Assembly (NCBI GenBank): GCA_034509735.1
Contig: JACGWO010000005.1
Span: 32,456,479 to 32,520,478, forward strand
Direction: 5' to 3'
DNA from: Sesamum alatum
Lineage: Eukaryota > Streptophyta > Magnoliopsida > Lamiales > Pedaliaceae
DNA length: 64,000 bases
Shown here: piece after piece, positions 44,100 to 54,987 of the stretch
Layout: each line of letters opens with the position of its first letter
Numbering within the stretch: the first letter of the stretch is position 1
The notes under the pieces: generated by a model
Seen by the model: only the letters and a program-made list of their open reading frames with translations
Told to the model about the DNA's origin: nothing
Database searches by the model: none
Program-made: the position numbers and the translations under genes

Positions 44100-44679
44100 G
44101 AGGGAAAGGGCAGAAAAGCGTAGCCGCTGGCTCCCTTTCTCCTTAACTTGTTCAAATTTTGACGTTCGCAGCAGCAGAAGTTTTCTCTGTGCTCTCTCTC
44201 AATTTGCACCCTTTCAGCTTTTAGGTTCGTCTACTGTGATTTTCATAGTTATGGAATGAATTTAACTTTAATTTTAGAAGGATTGCGTTTTGTTTTTACA
44301 TTCCTATGTTCATGCTCTGTATATCTATTGCTCTCTGCTTATGGTAAATGAATTTGCCGTTTCATTTATGTTGGAATGAGCTATGAAGTTTGAACTATTG
44401 TTGTGAACGAAGTGGAGAGTTCGAATTTTTTAATATGTTGAAGTATTGCGAGGCTCGAGTAATTTGGGAAGTCGTTTATGGGAGGATGTTGTTATATATA
44501 TATGATTTTTTCTTGATGTTTTTATTATCATGGAGTATGCTGAAAACAGTGTAGAAAGAATATTGTTAGTGTGGCTTTTTTTGCTTTTAGAAGAGTAATG
44601 TTATTTAAGGTTTGGTGATTTGGGTTTAGCTAATCATAGTTTTATGCATGGCATAGGACTGTGTTTCGGCGATACTGGT

Positions 44680-47600
44680 ATGGTTTCTATTGGTTTGAAA
44701 GCATTGCCATTGAGAAAACATAAATCCCGTAATTTATGTGAGGACAGCTTGATGGCTGACGAAGGTACGTCTTCTAATGATAGGGTTAAAGATAGGAAAA
44801 TGGGCAGGAAGGGAAGTAAGAAAAATGCAGGATTTCATGGAGGTGCTTCTACGGAAAATCAATCAGGTGGTGTACATAAAAAATTTGCAAAGGACAAGCC
44901 ATCCTCTGTACATCAGGCATCATATGTCAGGTTTGTTTTCTTGATTGCGGCTTTACTGCTGTGTTGCCTGAATTGCATCATCATGAATGTTCTCCATATA
45001 AATGTATTCTTGGAATCGTATTGTTTGTAGAAAGCAGGTTGATCCAGAGACTGCTAAATACTTTACGGAGATTTCAAATGTGATAGAAGGAGCTGAGATT
45101 GACCTGGAGGAGCGATCCGTTATATGTGGCAATGCATTGGAAGAAGCCAGAGGAAAAGAAGTAGAACTTGCAACTGATTATATTATCAGCCATACTATGC
45201 AAACTCTCCTTCAAGGCTGCTCTGTGGAGCATCTTTGTGCGTTTCTCAGAGGCTGTGCGGAGAATTTTTGTCATATTTCTATGGATAGGTCTGGTTCCCA
45301 TGTAGCTGAAACGGCCCTGAAGTCTTTGGCCAGGCACCTTGACGATGATGAGAATCACTCTCTCATCGAAGAGACACTATCTACTTTGTGCCAGGTATCT
45401 GCTGCTTGATCCTAATAGTACTTACGTGACTCAGGTTGACAATATCGAAGTCTGCACCCCAATTGCTCAAAGGGATTGCTTGAATTTCTCACTGGGGTTA
45501 CTTTACTTCTTCTATTTAGAATTCTATTGTATTGAAGAGCAACTTTATGTGCTGACAATAATGATAATCCCTTATGATGCATTTTGTATGTATTTTAAAG
45601 CATGTGGGTAGCATTTGCAACTGTCATACTAAATTGTTTCCCACCTACTTCCTTTTTTGCTAGGCAATTGTGGTCAATCCTGTTGATATTATGTGCGACT
45701 GTTATGGATCTCATGTCTTGCGGAGACTTCTTTGTCTCTGTAAAGGAGTTCCAGTTGACTCATCAGAATTTCACAGCATAAAGCCATCAGTCGTACTGGC
45801 AGAACGCTTGAATTTGAGATCATCTCAGTTAGATGGTCATGAATCACAACAGAACCAGCCATTTCCAGATCAACTAAAGTTTCTGATATCAGAGATGTTG
45901 AACCCTTTGCGGTCTGACATTGCAATCCTACAAGTAAATCAGTACAGTAGTTTGGTTCTGCAGGCATGTCTTTGCTATCTTTTTAACTTTTTGAACTGCA
46001 ACAGATTTCATATTGTGTAACTTTGTGATGCATCCAACTGGTTCAATAGACTACACTTTTTTATCCGCTTTTAAACGAGTGATTTTTATCTGTAATGTTA
46101 ATGAACATTAAGTAATTAATAGTATGTATTGCTGTGGTACAATAGCACCCACAGATACCTCTCCCTACATGTAATTTAATCAACCAATGGATGTTGTCAA
46201 TGAACTTGAGTTCTAAAATCAAACTTGATCGTATGTGTCTTACCTGTGATGAATTATATATTTTCAATGACAGACTGCTTTGAAATTATTAGCTGGAAAA
46301 GAGGAGGAGTTGTTCAGCTTAGTTCCGGTTCTCCTTGGATGCCATACAGACAATGCCTTAGAAGGCAACTTCATAGAAGTTAAAGCAGTGAAAAAAATTC
46401 TGCGTTTAGTAGAAGAAAATGCATACAGTCACTTAATGGAGGTGAGATTTTAACAAAGCTACTCTTTCTGCATTTTTATCATAGTATGCTTATGAATTTT
46501 CATTTCTCATCATTGATATGGGAGTTTCCGTTCTATTTTACTGAGAGGTAACTAGCCTGAAGCAAGATCTAACTTGATGGAACATATGAACCCAAATCTA
46601 GTATAATAACTTTGACATGAAACAACTCCATGGAGACATTATAATTACGCCCTAGAAAAATTTGCTGCTAAATTTGTCTCTCATTTTATTGCCAATGTTA
46701 ATGCCACTCCATAATGTGGTCATATCTTTTGACACTATAAAGTCTCCAGAGCATATGTAATGTCTTATAGAGAGACATAAAGTTCAAAATGTTGCAATAT
46801 TCTTTTTCTTTCAAAGGTACAAATGTTTCCGATAGAGTTATACCCTTATCTTGATAAAATGATCCAGAATGAAGATGTTCAACCATTTATAGTTAATTGG
46901 TGTGGTAAATCAATATATGTGGGACACTGCTGTCTGCTGTTTACTAATAACCTTCATATTCTGAGCTTCCTTTCCTTTTTCGCAGGTAATCTTGGCAGTG
47001 GCTCCTGATACCTTATATAATGAAATATTCACAAAAGTGTTCAAGGATTCTTTGTTTAGGATGTCGTCACATCCTTCTGCAAATTTCGTTGTGCAAGCAT
47101 TGATATCTCATGCAAGAAATCAAGAGCATGTATGTCCAGCGAAGATTTGTTTGCAATTTATGCTTGCCATGTAGTTCTAATTTGATCAATTTCACGGTCA
47201 ATTTCATCTTTAACTTAGTCATTGTGGCATCTTCTGGCTAAATGTTGAATACTGTTGTTAAATTCTGCAAGATGTACAAAAGGTTTTTTAGAAGATTTTG
47301 TAACAATATGTTGATCCTATGATGTTTATATAAAATCCTCTCTAGCAACACTACTCATAGCATTTGTAGCAGGTATTCTACTGATCTATATAAGACGAAT
47401 GGCTTGTCATTTCTTTTCTTAGTTGTCGTGGGTTGCAAAAGAATCTGCTGGTTGGAAATTAAAATTTCGTTATACTATCTAATTTCATGTTTTTCATTCC
47501 AGATAAAGTTGATTTACGAGGAACTGGGTTCTAGATTTAAGAGTCTGGTTGAACTGGGAAGGTCTGGAGTTATTGCAGCTCTGATTGCTGCAAGTCAAAG

Positions 47601-47690
47601 GCTTGAGATCCATGAGCAAAAGGTGCCTTTTCTTTTGACCATATGTACATATATTCTATCTTTTAAAATTCTCTGTCCCTGTTAAGGTTC

Positions 47691-47727
<37 letters not shown>

Positions 47728-50713
47728 AGGAGAAATGTATGTTTCAGCATCCTGTTAAAGTTAGCATGGTTAAGACTTTTCTTTGATAGAATAAGTGGTG
47801 AAACGGAACTTTTATGTAGTTTACGTTTAATGCCTTTCCTTACGCCCATCCCAGTTTGGTATTAAACTAGGTTTACTTTGTTCTTCTTATTGTTTATCCT
47901 TTCTTTGTTGACCAGGACTCCATTGTTTTTACTGGCAGTGTTGTAAAGCCCTTGCTGATGCTGTGTGTTTGACGAACGAGTCTTCTGCATGCATTGTTCC
48001 ACGGATGTTATTTCTTGACAATTACTTCTATGCCGTTGATAAAGCCAACTGGAATTGGCCGAGTGGTGTTAAAATGCACGTTTTGGGTTCTTTAATGCTG
48101 CAATCCATTTTCAGATTTCCAAGTGTATGTGTTTTACTTCTTTTGTTTTTCGTACTTCCACAGAACTATGTTACTTGCGTTATGCTCTAAAGTAAGAGAA
48201 CTGATCCTGTAAACAAACAAGTTTGCTCAGCCACTCCCACAACTTCTTCGAGAGAGAAGATCGATTGAATTTAGCGTTAAGCGACATATGTTAATTTTTG
48301 AAGAGCTGAGTATTCTCTTCGCTTTTTCTGAAACCTAATTCTTACTTCCAGATGTCTTTTGTCCTTTTAGTGGCATGTGTCTATTTAGAATTTTGTTGAA
48401 ACTTTTGTTTCTTTTTGGCAAAATCTTGTGCAAAACATAGGGCTGTGAATTTCCACCTTGCTGTTTTAATCTCTTTGGTTATCAATTTCTATGAGTGTCA
48501 ATTGGTAACACCTGTGACTGTTTTCTGTACGATAGGAATTCATACAGGCATATATTACCAGCATCACATCCTTAGAAGAAAATCAAGTTCTTGAAGCATC
48601 AAAAGATCCTGCTGGTGCCCGGGTTATTGAGGCTTTTCTCACTTCTAATGCTTCAGCTAAGCAAAAGCGCAAGTTAGTTAGCAAGTATGATGAGAAGCTA
48701 CCTTATTTCCTTCTTATCCTAGAATTTCCTTAATCTCTTTTTCCACAGTCCTATAACTATGAAATATTTTATTCATTTAAATATGGATATATATATATAT
48801 ATATATAAATAAGAGCAGCTTCTCTATTAGAGTTACATTTAATATGGCTATCAAACAAGCTCTTTGAATCTGAAAGTTTTAAGATGATCCTAAAGTAGTA
48901 TATACATAAGGTTATAGAGAACTTCGGTCTGATGCGGCATTAACTGCAATACGATTATCTTATAATTGTTTAGTTCTATATGGTGTTTCTTTTATATATT
49001 GACCTTCTCATTGCATATTAGAGTCTTTTTTAGGGACAGAACAGTAAATGTCACTTCCATTTAGATTCTCATGACATTTTTGTAATCTCAAAAGGGATTA
49101 CACAGACTTTTATACTCGGTTCTAATGGGAATTCTTTTGCTGTACACCTGCATTGCAAATTGAAGGCTTCGAGGACATTTTGGAGAGCTCTCTGTGCTCC
49201 CTTCCGGTTCGTTTACAGTTGAGAAGTGCTTCAGTGCGAGCAATTTGTCCCTGAGAGAGACAATTGTATCAGAACTATTACCCGTGCAAGCAGAGCTTTC
49301 TAAGACTAAACAGGGCCCCTACCTGTTGAAGAAACTTGATGTTGAGAGGTAAGCATATGTGTCAATTTTCCTATTGCATTTGTTCCCTCCGCCTCTCTTT
49401 TCCTCTTCAAAGTCAAGATCAGAACTACCTTGATATAATGTACTAAAGTTATTTTTCACATTGCATTAAGAACGTAATTCAATATAACATGGCATTTAAT
49501 GTAGTGCTTTCGAGTCGAAATTTCTTGTAATATGGAGTAATGATGGATGCGCGTCCTGGCTGAAGCCGATTGTTCTGAAGAAAACACCTAATAAATTTCA
49601 AAGTAGAGGAACAACTGTGGTGCTCTATATGCATTTCTTAACATCTTGCAGAATTTTCCTTGACACTCAGCCCATCATCAGATGCCTCTGAAACTATAGC
49701 TTGAATTTCTTCAGGTCATTAGTATATACTAATTTGGGCTAGCATGTAAATAGTGTAAGGTACAAGCTGCTGTCATTGTTTTTTATGTTCTTCTAGGATG
49801 TTTGGAGATGTTTTGGTGAGGGAGGTTGAGAGGAGCAGACACAGGGCAAAGTGAGTTCAAGTTGTTAGGAAGGAGAAATGTCAATGCACTTCGTTATATA
49901 CCACGAAACTGAATACTAGTAATTATGTTTAGATATTTCTTCTGAGGATTGTGTTCTTCTGTGCCTTATGGAAGAGGTTTTTCCCACTTCATTTACTTGC
50001 TAGCTGCAAAAAGTACATCCCTTAAATTCCTATATCTATTTTACTGTATTCATAGATTTAAATTCCTCGATTCTATGCGATTTGAGATGAAATATTTGCA
50101 CCCCTTTTGTTTTCCCTTGTGTTAATATTTTTGTTCTATCATGAGCTTCATTGCACATTTTCTACTTTACTGAGAGTAACTAATCTTGTACTGTTCCATT
50201 TCTTGTCATAATAGCTTCTCAAAACGACCAGATCACTGGAGATCGAGACAAACTTCAAAAGAATCTGCTTACAAAGAGTTCTATGCAGCATTTGGACCAA
50301 TGGACACGAAATCATCTCGAAGTGAAAACTTTCTTTCAGATACTCATCACAAATCTATGGAAAAGCTGAAGGGCATGAGAAAAGAGATCGATGCTCGCCT
50401 TTCTTCTGGTTATCCTCCCAAGTCTGGTACCCCATTTTTGGCTCACCAGGGGTCTGTTAAACCAAGAAAACCCGGCAACAAGCAGGTGCCGGAAGGCAGA
50501 GAGTTTCCCAGAGATGTTGGTGGTGATTCTTTCCAAAGCAAAAGCAAAAAGCATAAAATAGAAAAAACTAGTATCTCTAGTGAGAATAATAATGATGGAG
50601 AAACTCTTCATGGTGACAAATCATCAAATATTAAGAACGAGAAAAAAAGGCGCAGAAAAGATGGGTTGTCAAAATCTTTGGACAAGAAGTTGAAAGCTGG
50701 GATTAGTGATTAA
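44680..50713 (+). CDS. APUM23: Pumilio homolog 23 (nucleolar PUF-domain rRNA-processing factor)
   Basis: Nop9-like PUF protein that binds rRNA precursors and aids 35S pre-rRNA processing in the nucleolus (known for the Arabidopsis orthologue). Ten exons: 44680-44930, 45031-45394, 45664-45963, 46274-46441, 46986-47129, 47503-47622, 47939-48124, 48536-48684, 49166-49348, 50215-50713; 2364 bases, 787 residues. The start MVSIGLKALP matches the family start; an in-frame ATG at 44644 would add 12 residues. PUF-repeat blocks include MDRSGSHVAETALKSL, CDCYGSHVLRRLLCLCKG, QVNQYSSLVLQTALKLL, HPSANFVVQALISHARNQ, LRGHFGELSVLPSGSFTVEK and KTKQGPYLLKKLDVE. The tail is Lys/Arg-rich (KNEKKRRRKDG), a nuclear/nucleolar signal. 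Intron 3 starts with GC instead of GT. A possible 54-base extra exon lies at 49797-49850. Confidence 0.95.
47696..47724. repeat. TA microsatellite in a Pumilio 23 intron
   Basis: About 14 units of ta in intron 6; a shorter run lies at 48787-48807 in intron 8. Confidence 0.9.
49797..49850 (+). other. Possible cassette exon of Pumilio 23
   Basis: Flanked by a good acceptor (gttcttctag) and a good donor (AAA|gtgagt). It is exactly 54 bases, keeps the frame with exons 9 and 10, and has no stop. It would insert 18 residues (MFGDVLVREVERSRHRA and a split codon) between KLDVE and FSKRPDHW. If retained without the donor, translation ends at a TGA overlapping it. The Arabidopsis protein, as I recall it, has no such insert. 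Confidence 0.4.
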
Positions 50714-51166
50714 CTGAAAGCTACATATTGCGACCGATGTGGATAGTTCTAACTCTTCCTTTCTTTTCTCCTTTGAATTTTAATCTAATTTTTATCTTTG
50801 TGCAACTGTTCCATGCATGGAGCTTTGTTGAAATGAAATCAGAGAGGGTATGCTATATAATGATCAGAAAGCTCTTGTATTCACATGTCTAAGCTAGGAA
50901 TTACATAGAATAACAAAATGTGACTACAGCAAAATTGGAGATCTTCTTAGAAGAACAAGTGGTCCTGTCCTAGAGAAAAAGGGATGAACTCTAATACACT
51001 GCAGAACCATATCAGTGCGAAATGCAATGATTTCCCAGCAGGTATTCTCCATTGGCAATTAATGCTTTCTACAGTCTTCCTACGGAGGCTTGGACCTGGT
51101 ACAAGAACATGATATCTGAGTGAAACTTCTAAAGGAGGAAATGCTTCAACTTTTCTGAGTTAGGAG
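50714..51166. other. Convergent 3' region between Pumilio 23 and the CLE-like gene
   Basis: About 450 bases between facing stops; should hold both 3' UTRs. No gene seen. Confidence 0.55.
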
Positions 51167-51412
51167 TTACTTGTTCTGAGTCGGATTCGATCTGCTTGGG
51201 GGTACTCTTCTAAAGCTCGATTTCTCCTTCTTGTATGGACTCTTCTCTTTCACTTGCAAACCCTTGAGAGATTGTGAAGATGACACCATATTAGAGGTGG
51301 GTGTTTGCATTTTTGCAAGGAGTCGTGTTGCTTGTGTTCCTCGCATTCCGCACTGTAGAACGAGCACTAATGCCAGAAGCAAAGTGGCCATCAGACTAAG
51401 GTGGGATTTCAT
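51167..51412 (-). CDS. Small secreted peptide precursor, CLE-like
   Basis: Single-exon frame of 81 residues. The N-terminus is a clear signal peptide (SLMATLLLALVLVLQCG, about 6-22). The middle is a variable Ser/Lys-rich stretch. The C-terminus is FRRVPPSRSNPTQNK. Its 12-residue window RVPPSRSNPTQN aligns with the CLE signature at Arg1, Pro4, Ser5, Asn8, Pro9 and Asn12, but lacks the usual Gly6 and Pro7 (here Arg and Ser). Length, signal peptide and position of the motif near the C-terminus fit CLE hormone precursors, which are trimmed in the apoplast and sensed by LRR receptor kinases. An IDA-like reading (PPS then six residues then N) is possible but weaker. It lies tail to tail with Pumilio 23. 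Family assignment is tentative; that it is a secreted peptide gene is fairly likely. Confidence 0.6.
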   Translation of the reverse strand: MKSHLSLMATLLLALVLVLQCGMRGTQATRLLAKMQTPTSNMVSSSQSLKGLQVKEKSPYKKEKSSFRRVPPSRSNPTQNK

Positions 51413-54400
51413 AACTGTTTGTAGTATGAGTACACGTTGTGTTTATTGAGTACTAATGCTTTGAACCATTGATGGTCTGGTAAAATGATAGAGCTAAGTT
51501 TTGTGTTGAGATTTGAAGGTGATTAAGCCCTTGTGATGGGATTTATATATATGTATTATTTTGTAAAGATCTTGTTGGAATCCTATGCAAGTTGGATCAT
51601 GTGATGCTTCTTTGACTGTGGCATGTTACAAGTCTGATTCCCAGATTAGTCGTTCCAGTTTCAGTGTGGTCATGTGAATCGGCACGTGATCATATTTTAA
51701 TCCTGCCTAAGCTCTCTGCATATCAGGAATTTTATATGATTCAAAAGGTAAAAAACTGGCCTTCACATTTGTTCTTGATCTTCTTTGAATCAGAACATTG
51801 GATCTTTACTAGTTGGCTTTGGTTTGTCTTGTTACAATGTGCTGTTGTTCAAATTTACTTAGATATGTCAAGAACGAGACATGTTTCTCGTACAAGTGCC
51901 AGTTTCTTATTCCAGATGCTTCTGATGACTGTCCTTAGTTACTATGTACTTTTGTTTTTTTTGGATCATTGTCATCATATGTACTTCAATACAGCTCACA
52001 GCTTTGAATTTCAAGATGGGTACGTACAGTCAAGAGAATCCATAGTCCCTAATTAGGTGTATATTGACCTATCAAAATTATTTGCAAAACAAGTTTTATA
52101 CCTATTGGACATGGGGTATTGAAGATGTACATATAAAGTTTGATTTGGTCCTGATTCTGTACATATATTATTAGTTTGATACAGTTTTTTAGTACAAACT
52201 GTGTAGTTGAGGCATAGTTAAGTCAATGGTAGAGTGAGATAATGATAGTTTGAATTAATTCAAATTTATAATATTTACGGAGTGAGAAAGCAATACTCAA
52301 GAAGTTAAAATATATTTCAAAAGGTAACTAAGAATTATGAAAACTGAATTAATGAACTATTTGAAATTAAGGTTTCGACTTTCACATGATGCTTGGGTAT
52401 TAGTCTCACTTTATATGAGTTTGTTATAATTTATTTCTTAGATGCATTAATCAAATATTGATGTATTATTCGATTATTAAATATTGATGTAATTTTGTAT
52501 TTACTATTTTGATACCCCTTAATTATTATTTTTTAAAATCCAAAACAAAGGAAGTGCCCCCAACTGATTGGCCAACAAGCTCGGCCTTGCAGGCCCATGA
52601 TCAAAATATCAAGTTCACAATCTCTACCCTTGTACTAAAATAGCGGGCCTCATAACAAGTCAAATACAACAAGATGAGTCAGTAAACAAAGGGAATTCAA
52701 CATCACACATAATCCTAACATTTGGATGCGAATATATTATATTGAAAAATTTCCAACAAACTCCCTCTAGATTCGAAGCGGTCTACCTGTCAACAGCAGG
52801 TAAAACAGATTTCACAGAACTCGAGTTGACAAGGCAAAACTCATTCAAATAGTTTCATCTCCGTTCAAATAAGCCCAAACCTAATTCATTTTTTTGTTAG
52901 TTAGTTAACTCAAACAACTTTCAAAAAATATATCGTACGCTGCACTACTTCCAAATTTGTTCCCAATTGGCCTATAAATAGAGGTCATTGAATAACCATG
53001 GAATTAAATTGTGTCATTCAGTCTTATACACTCTTTGTACTCATCTTACATCAAGATCCTTGATCATTTTTTTCACTCCACACGCTTATTATCACTTCAT
53101 TTCAATATTTCATCGTCTCACATTCGTTATAACACCATTACTCTTATATTGCTTTAAGTTTTCAATTATTTATTCAGTAATTCAAATACTAACTTAAGTA
53201 TCAAATATTAATCCATATTTTGCAAGTTAGTCCTCCATCAATCTTAAAATTTTTCTTGAAAATCTTTCGATCATTATGGCGATGCTGAACTCCGGTATGC
53301 GGTCACGTTTCGTAAAAAGAAAATCATCCATGTTAAAAGTGAAAAAAAAGGTAAAAGTAAATAGAGGACAAAATAGATGACAAAAAAGTAAAGAGCACCG
53401 TATCAAACAATAAACTAAATTTAAGGCGTCTGTCTGCCCAAAGAAACTACTTTCATTCTCCTAATTAAGGGATTTTAGTGCGGTTTCATTAAATTACATT
53501 TCTGCCCCTGACTTGTAAGACATCTTTATCAATATCCTAGGGTTGACATTGTCTTCTCACAGCCTATTTCAATACCCCACGCGTTGTGTTATAACCATTC
53601 CGAATACGGAAACGGAAAGAAATTATAATTGAACCCCTAAATTTTTTTTGTGCTGCCTCCCAAATTCAACGCTTCCTCGTTTGTTGAATCATTAAACTCC
53701 CAACAATTTAAATTCCGAAAATTGTTTGTACTGATATTATCGTAGATCAAGTTTTGTTGCTCGGGAATTAAGGTTCGCGCATGATTTCTACTCGACAGCA
53801 CGTTTGATTTGGTTTTTTCAATCTCTGTATGCACGTATTGTATGAATGTGAATTTATGTTGGTTTTTAGTGTTATCGTTTTGTTTATTTCCGAGTTGTGA
53901 TTGAGTATTGAGAACGTGTTGATTTGGGAATTACGGATTTGGCTAATTTGCGGGTTTTGATTGATAATTCGCTTTACTCTTTTGGGGTTAGACTAAATTG
54001 GGTGATGGTATTTTTTATTATGCTATTAATTACGGAGAACATACTAGAAAACTTGAGATTTTGTGTTGTTGTTAATTGGAATTTAGGAAAGTTTTTGGCA
54101 TACTTACGAACTATTGGCTAATTATTCTTTGGCTTAATTATATAGTGTAAATGTGGAGCTGGCGATGGGATGTTGCCTTCTTCATATTGTCAGGAACCTT
54201 AGTATGTATACTTCTTCTGCATATTGATTTCTTCACTATAATAGCTGGTTTTTCTGTAGCGACGCCGTGAAGAGTTAATAATTTGAGTAATTAGCTTCAG
54301 GAATATTGATCAGGCTATGAGGGAAATCAGTTTCTTTATTAGGTTTATCAGTTATTAGTTGTCTAAAGTAATTGTAAGAGCACAAGGTGGATGCTTCTGG

Positions 54401-54987
54401 AGAAATGTCATTGGTGTATGGTTTAAGAGTAAAATACATGATGCTCACACTGTAGGAAGTTGCAAAGACGCCCGCTGGAACTAGTTTCAGCTGGTGAACG
54501 GTGATCTTGGTGTAGTGGTGTTTGATCTAACTTATACCTACATGGTTGGCTTGTAATGGATGATAGCAAGTTGAGTTAAGACGAAGCAAATAATAGCTAG
54601 TTGGGTGCTTCGTGTGAGTACATATGGTCAGAATCCACTAATCAGTTTGTGCTACACTCCAGTCTATCCTAGTATCTACTTATTTTGAAAAAATGCTAAA
54701 GCCAAGATTTAGTTTTGCTTATTTTAATTTTGGTGGTATTCTTCTTGACACGGAGAACTGCAGAAATACATGATGGCATATCTCGTGAGGAACAGCTGTA
54801 TATATCGATTTTTGAATTGGATTTCTATTACATAAATTTGATGATATTTTTTATTTAAAGAAAAAAGGCAATACTTATTCTTCGAATTAAAGACAACTTT
54901 CTCTGTGCAGGAAACATCCTGCTAGAGAGCAGTGGATAAGTATCTGCTGTGATTCTATCTCTTGGATTGTTGATTTCACTTGTAAAA
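51413..54987. other. Intergenic: CLE-like promoter, LTR-like remnant, UBC promoter and 5' UTR
   Basis: No protein-coding gene supported. The left end is the upstream region of the CLE-like gene. An LTR-like remnant occupies about 52550-53230. From about 53600 the leader of the UBC gene appears: a likely non-coding first exon ends near 53770 (attaag|gttcgc), and a UTR intron ends at 54910 (ctctgtgcag), leaving a UTR segment 54911-54987 before the ATG. These UTR borders are inferred. Confidence 0.5.
52550..53230. mobile_element. LTR-like remnant, copy B
   Basis: Matches the order of short blocks in 6540-7215: aacaagatgagtcag (near 52668), tttccaacaaactccc, a TATA-like cctataaatagagg (near 52970), a C/T-rich leader (actctttgtactcatcttac) and actaacttaagtatcaaa (near 53190). 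It has only LTR-like sequence, with no internal domain. Confidence 0.45.

Larger units (their letters stand above)
35653..44679. other. Nine-kilobase non-genic block
   Basis: No supported gene. From left: promoter of PME copy 2 (minus strand) with a 17-base T run near 35940; foldback family 1 copy at 36490; AT-rich sequence; a USE/TATA pair at 37972; foldbacks at 38858 and 39328; a GC-rich 2 kb segment at 40600-42730; short tandem repeats at 43263; then the site II cluster and 5' leader of the Pumilio gene from about 43965. Confidence 0.55.

Noticed and set aside
44620..44679. Upstream extension of the Pumilio 23 frame
   Set aside because: The first codon is TTG. An ATG at 44644 is in frame, but the protein family starts at the MVS... 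residue, so 44680 was chosen.
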